DNA of 64,000 nucleotides from Garcia nutans (lineage: Eukaryota; Streptophyta; Magnoliopsida; Malpighiales; Euphorbiaceae), in the NCBI GenBank assembly GCA_947685225.1, contig CANTUV010000039.1, forward strand, positions 30,000,001-30,064,000, given 5' to 3'. The position numbers and the translations under genes were made by a program. This document shows positions 47,371-57,376 of the stretch, in pieces. The notes beneath the pieces are model-generated. The model had not been told where the DNA came from and did not search any database. It saw only the letters and a program-made list of their open reading frames with translations. The first letter of the stretch is position 1; the number at the start of each line of letters is the position of its first letter.

Positions 47371-47680
47371 CCACGGTCGTGGCCTATAATAGCCATGGTC
47401 GTGGCATGATAGTTGACTGGTCAAAATTGCCTTGCATGCTTTGCCACGGTTGTGGCCCTTGGTAGGCCACAGTTATGGGTTTCTGATTTTCACTGCCCAA
47501 GTGTTCTTGTCTCGGTGCTATTTCTCGCAAACCCATTTGTGATCCCACGGTCGTGGCTTGTGCAATGCCACGGTCGTGGGATAGGTTTCTTCACTGGAAT
47601 TCCAAAATTCTTCCCCCGGTTCTATTTTGACAGCTTCTATTTGATTTCCACACCCCTGGAAATGATCCACCACGGTCGTG
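47371..47680. repeat. GCCACG..CGTGGC palindromes, cluster 2
   Basis: Copies at 47371-47384 (GCCACGGTCGTGGC), 47393-47406, 47444-47457, about 47466-47479 (worn), 47543-47557, 47567-47580 and near 47669-47681. They lie between the protease remnant and ORF2 of the Athila element. A 97-codon plus-strand frame (47413-47706) runs across them and is probably chance. Confidence 0.85.
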
Positions 47681-47855
47681 GGGTTTTTGAAACTCAATTT
47701 TCTTGAAGATTTGGTATCTAGAAAATAAATATAACATTAAATTTTATACATATTATTATTATTTAATAGAAAATGGCTAAAAATGGAGAGAAATCAGGTT
47801 ACCTCCCGATAAGCGCTAAGTTTATAGTAGATAGCACGACATTAGTTTTTAATCC

Positions 47856-48611
47856 TCAAGGTGGAAGATCACAAATCACTTTTTCACCCAAGATGTTGCT
47901 TGTTATGTAATCTTTCCCAAACTCTTGATATCTTTCAAGTGATGGTTGTGAAGTTGCCTTAAAAGTAATAGGAGAATTATCTACTTCCTTGTTATCAACT
48001 TCATTAGTAGGGCCTTGAATTACAAAAGAAAGGTCTTTTGATGTTGTCATGTTGAATTCTATGTATTCATCCCCTACTTTTAAAATAAGATTGCCACTCT
48101 CTACATTAATTATATCTCTTGTAGTCGCTAAGAAAGATCTCCCCAAAATTAGTAAAATGTCTACATCGATGTCCTCTTCTACATCCAAGATAACAAAATT
48201 AGTGGGAATATAAAACTTATCCACTTTAACTTGTATGTTTTCCACAATTCCCATCGGATATTTAATTGAGCGATATGCAAGTTGCAATGACATCTTTGTA
48301 AGTTTCATTTGTGTGAATCTTAATTTTCAGAAAATTAAAAAAGGCATTAGACTAATGCTAGAACCTAAATCACATAAAACATTTTGAAAATTAATTTCAC
48401 CAATTTTACAAGGAATAGAAAAACTCCCTGGATCTTTAAGTTTGGAAGGGATCTTATCCTGAAGATGATTGTTGCACTCCTTAGTAAGTGCAATCTTTGC
48501 ATTTTCCTCCATCTTTTTTTTTAGCCTTTGAGGGAAAGGAATAGGTGGCATATAAGGTTTAACCTCTTGATTTAATGGTGCCTCCTCTTGTTCAGCTTCA
48601 CTTTCTTTCAT
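47856..48611 (-). pseudogene. Athila protease region
   Basis: From 48611 the frame runs through YMPPIPFPQRLKKKMEENAK and KIGEINFQNVLCDLGSSISL; DLGSS is the aspartic protease active-site motif in its Athila form. It stops at 48327, and a shifted frame (48308-47856) continues with LQLAYRSIKYPMGIVENIQV, KVDKFYIPTNFVILDVEEDI and LILGRSFLATTRDIINVESG. The pieces give a nearly complete protease with one frameshift. Reverse transcriptase should follow but does not. Confidence 0.88.
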
Positions 48612-49946
48612 TTTAGAAGAAAAAATTTGTCAAATTTGGAGCTCTTGTGAAGAATCTTCAAGCTGTATGCTATTAAGAAAAATAGCATTATAATGTTCTC
48701 TTGGATTAATTTTTGGTTGGCTTGGAAGAGCTCCTTGTGGTCGAGTATTAAGTGAACTTTCTATTTGACCAACTTGAATTTTAAGGTTTCTATTTTTGAT
48801 CGCTAGTTGTTCCATCCGCGATTCAAGCTTATCATATTATTTTTTCCATCTTATCAAACCTTTTTGATGTTGCTCCAATGAATTTTTTCAATGCAACTGC
48901 ATATGACAGCTTTTCTGAAGGATGGAATCCTTGATTTTGATTTTTGATGTATGGTGGCTGATAAGGTGATTTTTGATTGCTTTGGGTTCCCCATGACAGG
49001 TTGGGATGATTTCTCCATGTTTGATTGTATGTGTTTCCTTGAGGAAAAACTGGACCTCTATTCTGGTTGCCCAAAAACTGGAGTTGCTCCATAATTCTGC
49101 AGTCAGTTGTGTTGTGGTTTCCTCCACATCCTTCATAAGTTAGGGATGAAGTAAGGTTGACATGCTCCAATTTCTTCACTATTGTACCAATTTCTTTTCT
49201 ATTGTACCAATTTCTTCGCTATTGTATCTACCTTGGCTGCAAGCAAAGAAAAATTGTCAATCTTGTGTAAACCAGCAACTTTTTTTATGAACATTACATT
49301 TTGAAGTCCAATGGTAGTTGTTTGCTGCCATTTCTTCAATAAAATCGATTGTTTTAGAAGGAGCTTTGTTTATAATTGCACCTCTAGCTGCTGCATCTAT
49401 TGTGCCCTTGATACTTGGATGAAGGCTATTATAAAAAGTTTGAATTAAAAGCCATTCAGGGACTCCATGGGGAGGACATTTTCTTTTTAAATTTTTTAAA
49501 TGTTCCTAAGCTTGATATAAACTTTCACCCTCGTATTGAACAAAGCTTGTGATATCATTTCTCAATTTAGCAATTTTCGCAGGCGAAAAATATTTTTCTA
49601 GGAATGTAGCGGCTAATTGATCCCATGTAGTGAATGTACAGAGTGCTTTAGAAGTGAGTCAATCCTTTCCTTGATCCCTTAAAGAAACTGGAAAAAGTCA
49701 CAAACAAATAGCATCATCAGATACACCATTAATTTTAAAAGTATCACATATTTCTAAAAAATTAGAGATGTGAGAATAAACATCCTCATGTGGAAAACTA
49801 TGAAAAACTGATTGTTGAATCAGATAGATAAGTGCTAGTTTAAGATAGAAAGTGTTGGCTTGCACATGTGGTTTAACTATGCTAGATCTTGGCTGAGCAT
49901 ATGGCATATCATATTGCTTAAGTGTCATATTTTGTGGATCTCCCAT
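48612..49946 (-). pseudogene. Athila gag
   Basis: It begins MGDPQNMTLKQYDMPYAQPR and NFLEICDTFKINGVSDDAIC (49946-49698), the typical Athila gag start. A degraded middle section (49690-49190) follows, then YEGCGGNHNTTDCRIMEQLQ with a weak zinc knuckle and TYNQTWRNHPNLSWGTQSNQ. The end reads LKIQVGQIESSLNTRPQGAL and NPREHYNAIFLNSIQLED. Several stops and frame changes. Confidence 0.85.
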
Positions 49947-50180
49947 AGTTTATTCTGTGTCAGAAAAATCTGGTGGATTATCGATTTTATGAGTTTTTGC
50001 TGCAATTTCTTCCACTTTTTGCTTTTCTTTTCTTTCCTTTTTATTCTTCCTATAAAATCGCTCAATTTCTAAATTATATGGTTCAAGCTTCGAGTTAGGA
50101 TTTCTTTGCATATAAACCAAAAATTAAGTAAAAATATCCAAAGCAACTAGTTTAATATTATCAATATTAGAATGATCGCT
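49947..50180 (-). other. Athila leader between PBS and gag
   Basis: AT-rich, with the RNPNSKLEPYNLEIERF-like frame that usually precedes Athila gag; not intact. Confidence 0.5.
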
Positions 50181-50198
50181 TCCCTGGTAGAAGCGTCA
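50181..50198 (-). other. Decayed primer-binding site of the Athila element
   Basis: In reverse it reads TGACGCTTCTACCAGGGA. Athila elements use TGGCGCCGTTGCCGGGGA; the differences are mostly transitions. Confidence 0.6.
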
Positions 50199-50207
50199 AA
50201 AACTTAT

Positions 50208-50340
50208 TGTGGACTTAGCCTATCTAACTGCAAGTGCATAGATCATTAACAAGTAATATAATGATAAGTAGAGTATCGTTCTACTGATCAATTAAAACTA
50301 CGTATTATTTGGATGATAAAATTTGATTTATGATTTATGA
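50208..50340 (-). repeat. Fragment of the Athila 5' LTR
   Basis: It matches 30773-30930 with a deletion of about 30 bp and breaks off near 50333, where duplicated flank sequence begins. Confidence 0.75.
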
Positions 50341-51903
50341 TTATTTGGACTTACGCCAAGGCCAACCATGAATGTATCTCATAAAGGATAATTTAAACCT
50401 AAAAGATAACCCAATGATTTCAAAATCAACCAAATGATGATGTTAGATCATATCTTTTTTTCAAATACAAAATAAAATTTTATTAGTAAGTCAAAGAGTA
50501 TTTCTGCAATGTACAAATAAATTATATAATTATTGAAGTTACTGGATCTCCTTGAATTCTATGAACTTATTCGATGCAAACAGAGGATAATTGTAACATG
50601 CCTTAGATAATCTAGCTTTCAGTGAAACACTCATTCCATTTGTCATTTGTAACCATCTTTCATACTAGAAGGACAACATCATTAGAGAATAATATATAAC
50701 CTCCATTAGAGAAGAACAAACCTCCATTAAAATAAGATACAAAACCTTCAAATAAAGAAAGACAAAACTCTATAGTAAAACTTAATTTGCATTTAGTTTT
50801 TTGAAAAAAGTAAATCAACACAAAATAAGAACAAATACTAAATTGCATATCTATATTAATCTAAATTGTTGTGGACTTAGCCTAGCTAACTGCAAGTGCA
50901 CAGATCATTAACAAGTAATATAATGATAAGTAGAGTATCGTTTCCAAGATAAAGTTTTCTTCTTAGTGCTGATAAATTAAAACTACGTATTATTTGGATG
51001 ATAAAATTTGATTTATGATTAATCAAAACAAATTACTTTGAATTAAATCTAATGATATGAAACTTAGGGTTAAGTCACCTTTATTGATTTATCATGGATT
51101 TTCTAAAGTATTGATTTTTAATTTAGTTTTCCTTTCATTAATGGTTAAATTCTCCTAAATTAAGCTAAAGTCTTTCTCAAGTACTAGAACTAATATCAAT
51201 TTAATCCTCATGTCTACTCTCGTGATCACAAGTAATTAAACCAATTCATTAGGTTTTGTGATAATTTTGAATCAACCTCTTAAGTTCACCTTATCTCTAA
51301 GTGAAAAACTTCCTTAAGATTGTTACCCCTATGGACTAATGGTATGCTTCTACTCTCGCTTCATCACACAACATCTCAATTCAATTAATTATTGGCCAGA
51401 TAATTGAAGTATTAAGAGTAAAGATAACAAAATAATTTAAGGATAAACTAAATTAATTCAAATAAGCATGTATAACTCTATGATAAATTCAATGAAAGGG
51501 ATCAACCCTAAAGAGGATTAGTTATTCATTATTGAAATAAAAATATTAAAAATATTATAGAAAGACATTAAAAACATAATTTAAAGAACAAGAAATATCA
51601 AACTCTATTTCTTTGAAGAAGAACTTGACTTGGAACTTAAATTTCTTCTTGAACAAGAATTTCACTCTCCTTCTTAAGAAAACTCTAAACTACATTTATT
51701 TCTTGAATGAATCTAATCTAATTCTTGTAAATCTTTCATATCTTGAAACCTTAGAGGAAGTGTGTTTAAATAGAGTGACCATAGAGGAAGTGTGTTTAAA
51801 TAGAGTGTTTGGAAGCTTCATTAGTGGGAAAAAACTGAAAAAGGCTATGCCACATCTTGTTTGGTTTACCACCTACCCAATTTTCTGCTCTAGGTCATGA
51901 ATT
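50341..51903. repeat. Second copy of the segment 30225-31765 (flank plus Athila LTR)
   Basis: 50341-50869 matches the flank 30225-30772, and 50870-51903 matches the LTR part 30773-31765, in the same order and orientation. The LTR match ends at GGTCATGAATT (31765 and 51903). The short frame at 51613-51900 is an LTR frame shared with 31526-31723, without known function. Confidence 0.85.
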
Positions 51904-52677
51904 AAAGGACTCCAAAACAAGCTTCAAAACTTTCTCCAACCTTCTCTTCCAAGTTGCCCTTCAACACTAAGGTTGGGCAAACTACTTCATCTCAATGCCT
52001 ATACCAAATGTGATAATAAATAATCATTTAATATCACATTCTAAGGAATTCTCAAAATCAAACCATTTAAATCAGGAATTAAAAATGAAAGACAAAGAAA
52101 AGAGTTATTTTGGGCAAATTCCTCAAGTGACACGCCCAACAACACGGGCGTGTTAATGCCCATATTATTTGTCCACTCTTACAGAAGCTTTGACACGCCC
52201 AATGACACCGGTGTGCCATGGGTCGTGTCAATTATCTTGCCTCACAGTAGCTATGACACGCCCAGAGACATGGCCGTGTCACTGGCTGTGTCATCAATAT
52301 TGAAACACAGCACCATTGACAAGCCCAACGACATGGCCGTGTCATTCAAAATTTCTACATTTTGTACTCTCAACCATTTAAACACAATCATTCCCAAACT
52401 CATCTCTACACAACCCTTATTCATCACTTTAGTTTATACCCATGATTTACCCATCAATTCAATACATATAAAACTTCAACATCTCATAACTATCATCTTA
52501 TTCAATCAATCATCACTTTCTCTCATTAACCATATTATATATATATGAAATCACATAAAAACAAGTTTAGAGATAAATACTCACTTGAATTCTTGCTAAA
52601 CCTTCAATATCCACCTTTAAATCTCTTGAAATCCCTAGTAAATTTGGTGTATGGTAGAAGAAGAAAGCTCTCCTTAC
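51904..52677 (-). repeat. Chromovirus 3' LTR, distal piece
   Basis: It joins 63222 across element B. Its inner end matches in reverse the solo LTR near 33181-33275, so the cut at 51904 lies in mid-LTR. Confidence 0.8.
52128..52345. repeat. Tandem units of about 60 bp with GACACG../..CGTGTC palindromes
   Basis: Units contain GACACGCCCAATGACACCGG, GACACGCCCAGAGACATGGC and GACAAGCCCAACGACATGGC, each followed by CGTGTC. The first unit has CACGCCC (52131-52137) facing GGGCGTG (52146-52152). Such repeats are seen in LTRs of Tekay-type elements. Confidence 0.75.
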
Positions 52678-54811
52678 TGTAGACCCTTAATTTTTGACCC
52701 AGTCCGGTCCAATATATTTTAATTAGTCCAAAATAATTTTTGTGTTGTCCAATATATTTTAGTTAGTCCAAAATAATTTTTTATGGTATCTTGATTAATT
52801 TTAATATTTATTTTAGTAAAAAATGAAGAAGTGAATAAAAATTCAAAAATAATAAAAAATAACAAAAAAAAATCGGCGAAAGAAAAATTGTCGCCGAAAG
52901 TCAGCGCGGGCCAGTGGGCATTTCGCCCGCAGGAAACTCCTGTGGGTGAAATTGCCTGCCGCTGCCGGAGCCAGCTGCGGCAGCTTTTTTACCAGCAGTT
53001 TTTTTTTCGCCAGTGCATTTTTTCCACAACAGTTTTTTGGACTAAACAAATTCTTCTATAAATAAGGACTAAACAACACAAAAAAGGAGGAGGAAATTTG
53101 GACAGAAATTGAAAAAAAATTGGGGGAAAAAGTGGAGATCGAAACAGTAAAGGAAAACCTTGAATCAAGCTGATTTTTTGAGAGAGTAGAAAAATAATTC
53201 AAGCAATTCAAATGCAAAAAAGCTTGTCTTTGACCTTGTTCATCCAAGAAGCAATTTTTGGTGTAACTTACAAAAGAAGGTTTGAATTCTTAATTTCTTT
53301 TATTTTTTCACAGTAGCTAGATCATATAATTGTTTCTTTTAAATTAAAAACCTCATAACCTCAATTCACCTTTTCTGAAGTAAGAAAATCTTAAATCGTG
53401 GGTTTATTTTCCAAAAGTTTAAAGCTATTAGTTTTATCTCTTCAAAACCCCAAAACTAAGATTTGCTTTCCAAACTATCAAAACTTTAAATTGTGTTCTG
53501 TTTCCTTCCAAAAGCCTTAAAATATCTTCTTCTTTTTTTGCTCTTATAAACTTTAAATCATTTTGTTTAAATTCATAAAACTTCATGAAATTGTCAATTG
53601 TCTTTCCAAATCCTAAAATAAAATTCAATACCTGAAACTCTAAATTCAAAAATCCTAAAACCCTAATTTAATTCCAAAACTCAAAATAGTAAACCCTAAC
53701 CCTTTAAAACCTTAAACCTTAATTTTTTCTAAATCCTAAATCCTTTAAAACTTTAAAAACCATAAAAACTCAAATGTTTAATTTTACACAGTAAGCTTGA
53801 AACCATATGAGTAATCGTAAACCACACATCAAAAGTATTTTAAAGTGTTCAAACCCTAGTTTCATGATTTCACCATTCAAACACTAATTTGGTTAATCAA
53901 AGAACTTCATCAACCTTTTAAAACATAAAATCTTAATCTATTTTAATTCCTTAAAAAACTCATAGTAGCCAAATTCCATAAATTCCAAAACCCTAAACAC
54001 ATGAAATAAAGAATCCTAAATGGAAATAGTAGTTATAATTTAGATGTTTATTTTCCTTATTCAATTCTATATTTGATTATACTTTGATTTATTTTATATG
54101 CTTTAATTTATTTAAGTTCAATGCTTGGTTCATTTAATTTATCATGGATGGATGTTTACTTTCTATTGATGTTTAATACCTTTGATGAATGATTTATTTA
54201 TGATGAATGGTTATTTACTTTTATCAATTTATTTAGATTTCCAAATGGTGTAAGAGGTATGTTTTCACTTTGTGGATACCTCATTGGTTAAATATCATGT
54301 AATTTAAATTGCTTTTCTATTTTAGAACCAATGTAAAGGACATGTTTCTACCTTCCGGTGGGTGTCCTATTTAGGCATGAGATGTAAGGACATGTTTCCA
54401 TCTTCGGGTGGGTGTCCATTTATTTGTTTTGCTTGGACATTGTTTTTATTTTCAATATATCGGTGCTTTATTTTAATTGTTATGTGTAATGTGGTAATGT
54501 TTTTATACTTAAGAATTTTATAATATTAAGACCTGTAAAGGAGGCCGGTTCTAATGAACCGGGCGTTGTGGGGGTGCCGGGCCATTTCTCACATTCCCCA
54601 TACGTACCCAACTTTCCAAATCCATTAGGGGGTTTGGGATTCCTTAGGAATAGAGTCATCCACCCCTTTCTTTTTTTTTTTCTGGCCTGTTCGGGTGGCG
54701 ACTCTATTTTCTCTGGACTTAGGTCCGTGTTCTCTAAGGCCCCAAGCCTAAACAGTGCCGAAGTCGCAAGAACCATTCCACCGGGAGTTGGGGCAAAAAT
54801 TCCCGCTCACA
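52678..54811 (+). repeat. 5' LTR of element B
   Basis: TGTAGACCCTTAATTTTTG to CCCGCTCACA. A GC-rich block at 52870-53035 lies before the TATA box at 53057. The last 280 bases, common to the family, contain AACCGGGCGTTGTGGGGGTG and AACAGTGCCGAAGTCGCAAG. Frames in this conserved end (for example 54480-54776, minus) recur in all copies but show no protein family. Confidence 0.93.
53057..53064 (+). promoter_or_regulatory. TATA box in the 5' LTR of element B
   Basis: TATAAATA, followed by AGGACTAAACAACAC. The same box is at 61488-61495 in the 3' LTR. Confidence 0.65.
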
Positions 54812-54812
54812 G

Positions 54813-54830
54813 TGGCGACTCCACTGGGGA
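54813..54830 (+). other. Primer-binding site of element B
   Basis: TGGCGACTCCACTGGGGA, one base after the LTR; of the tRNA-Arg type reported for Ogre/Tat elements. Confidence 0.85.
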
Positions 54831-55832
54831 TAAGAGAAGTTGATTCCTTTGGTCTTTATATTATTCTATTCTTTCTTATAACGATATTATCCATTGCATC
54901 ATCTTAGATTACATCGTGTGCGTGAGTTAGGATGCTCGTGTTACCCGTGTTGTGTTATGTAAGGGATACCATACTTTCACTCAAGATATGGAGATCGAGC
55001 ATGGCATAACCACTCATAGCCTCGTACCATTTGGTATATACTTGCTATGAGAACCTATGCCTTTTTACCCAAAGACTAAAGCTCATGTAATTGGCCTAGT
55101 TACTTTCCTTAGGTTTCACCCCAAATGCATGTTGTTTGACTATGGTTAATTTGTCTTGGCTTAAATCATGGCTTATTTGGTTTGTTCTTTTTCTAATATG
55201 ACCTAAATACCTAGTGAGCTCAAAATAAATATTTTCTTTAAAAATCCAAGAAACCAAAGCTATTTTCAAAACTTTTCAAGATGGCCTTTGGACATAAAAC
55301 TTTTCTAAAAACAAATCAAAAATTCTTTTGCTCACGGCCCAAATACTAAGCCCAAAATCCATTTTTTCTAAGATCTTTTTACAATGGGCTTAGAAACAAA
55401 ATTATTTTTATCCAACCTTTTCTTACAAAGAGCTTGCAAATTATTTAGGTCAATTAAGAAATACCAAAAATCAATTGTGAGCCTAGTTTATACTAAGAAT
55501 AATTAATCAGGGGCTTATTTTTGGCATGAACCAATAGTTACCTTTTCTCAAGAGAGAAATCTATTTATAATAAACCTCTTAATTTTATTTTAATCCAATA
55601 TAGCATAAAAGCTACTTTAGATGGTTGAATGGATTAAAACCTAATTAATGAGAATTATTATGAATTGATTTCCATTTTTGAAAATATAACTATTGGTTGA
55701 AACGTCCGAGGGAATTATTCAAAAACAATATACCCCATGTTGGTATTTTGTTAACCATATACCTAGGAAAAGAGACTCGCCATTCGTGTGTGGGTGTTAT
55801 AAGGTTAGAAGGAACATCCTAATTATCCTTAT
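54831..55832 (+). other. Leader of element B
   Basis: Non-coding, colinear in reverse with the leader of element A (43441-44571), for example ACCATACTTTCACTCAAG against CTTGAGTGAAAGTATGGT. Confidence 0.7.
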
Positions 55833-57376
55833 TTGTTGAATGTTTGTGCATACATGCATACATTTGCATCTCATATCATTGATCCTCTCTGGCTCGAAGC
55901 CCTGGATTACGACAGTTCAAAAGCTTACAATAATCCGACCTACGCCAGAGACGAAGTATCTAGCAATGACTCAATCACTTGCTCACCAAAAATAATGGAA
56001 ACCGAACAAATTCAAAGAATGGTGGATGAAGCCCTCAATGCCAAAATGGAAGAAATAAAAGAGGCCCTAGCTGAGACCATGAAGAACCAATTAACTGCAA
56101 TCTTAGAAAATCATGCCGAGGCATCTGCTAGCACTGAGAAGCCAAAGGACAATGGGAAGGCTAGAATTGGTGAAGTAGCTTTTGATTATGATAAGGTGGT
56201 CATTGATGATGATGATTGGGCTCAATACTACCAAGATCCTCAAGACAAAAAGAAGCCGAAGGTTGTTGAAAAGACTGAGACATCTGATGTTGAGAAGATG
56301 ATTGCTGATTTAGAAAAGAAATTTGAGAAGAAGCTGAAAACCGAAGAGATGTCTAAAGTTGACAAATTATTCGATCTAGATGAAGAAGTTCCGTTTCGTA
56401 CAATTTTAAGATGCCATCTTTTGCGAAGTTTGATGGAACCGAAAATTCTCATCTCCATGTGAAACAGTATATCACTGCTATGCAGTCTGCCCAAGCTACT
56501 AAGGCTCAAACTCTAAGGTACTTCATGCTCTCATTGGATCCTGCTGTCCAAAATTGGTTCAATACCTTAGATGATGGAACACAAAAGAATTGGAATTTGC
56601 TATACAAGGCCTTCATCGAACAATATGGGTATAATGTTGAGTTGGAAGTTACCTTAATGGAAGTTGAGTCCATTAGGCAACGGCCAAATGAGAATTTTGT
56701 GGACTATGTGAAACGATGGAGAAATAAGGCCGCTTTGCTCAAGAAAAGGCCCGACGAATCTGATCAAATAAGGATGATCGTGAGAGGCGTTCTGCCCAAT
56801 CTCCATGAAAGGATGTCTCACACCCTTATAAGGGATTTCAAAGATCTTCTCCAAGCTGGTCTACAAATTGAAGAGTGGGAAAGGGAGAAGAATCGCTTTT
56901 CAATTAAAAGGGATGAGAAAGAAAACTACTAGTCGGGCAATCAAAGGACACAAAAAGAAGTTGATGTTAATGCCACTAGTCAAGGAGGAATGAGGCATTT
57001 TTCAGAATTGGGAAAACCTCTATCTTGGGTTTTTAGCAAGCTACAAAAGAAAGGATTGTTACAACTGTTAGCTCCTCGACCTTTGCCTAGTCCATTGCCC
57101 CCAAAATTTGATACTAAGGCTTTTTGTCAATTTCATCAGACTCAAGGACATGAGACTGATAGATGTACCCGATTGAAGCATGACATCCAAGATCTAATCA
57201 ATAGTGGTAAGCTATCGGAGCCGGACAAGCCCAATACTAAGAACAATCCATTACCAAGGTTCAATAGGGTACCTCCAGCAGCAACCTTCATGGAGGGAAA
57301 GGGATTGGAAGAAGATTTTTTTTTATCATCCTTTCAAGATGGAAATATTGAAGATGTGAAGGGAAAGGAAGCTTAA
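55833..57376 (+). pseudogene. Gag of element B, one frameshift and one in-frame stop
   Basis: First frame 55833-56462: a variable start, METEQIQRMVDEALNAKMEE (ATG 55995, the more likely gag start, matching the MDANQL start of A), an acidic linker and a Lys/Glu-rich helical stretch. Near 56380-56410 the frame changes. The second frame (56411-56932) carries the retrotransposon-gag capsid domain: SFAKFDGTENSHLHVKQYIT, LRYFMLSLDPAVQNWFNTL, ESIRQRPNENFVDYVKRWRN. A TAG (56930-56932) stands where element A has CAG, then the same frame runs to 57376 with CQFHQTQGHETDRC (zinc-binding type) and FMEGKGLEEDFFLSSFQD. Nothing of pol follows. The gag shells the RNA in this superfamily; here it is broken. 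Confidence 0.88.

Larger units (their letters stand above)
30773..50340 (-). mobile_element. Athila-type Ty3/gypsy element, gutted and nested
   Basis: Read on the minus strand: a fragment of the 5' LTR (50340-50208), decayed PBS (50198-50181), gag, protease, a gap where reverse transcriptase, RNase H and integrase should be, a palindrome-rich segment, ORF2, a polypurine tract and the 3' LTR (35119-30773). Two later insertions are a chromovirus solo LTR in the 3' LTR and non-autonomous element A in ORF2. The outer part of the 5' LTR is lost at about 50333-50340, so no target duplication can be scored. It cannot be autonomous. Confidence 0.88.

Noticed and set aside
47413..47706. 97-codon plus-strand frame within the Athila palindrome cluster
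   Set aside because: It lies antisense to the element, across the palindromes, with no domain.
52128..52345. Regularly spaced palindromic repeats, considered as a CRISPR-like array
   Set aside because: The spacers are themselves repeated, the repeats are degenerate and the setting is a plant LTR.
54480..54843. Frames of 91-98 codons at the conserved end of the TR-GAG LTR
   Set aside because: They recur because the LTR recurs, with no protein family and frames broken in other copies.
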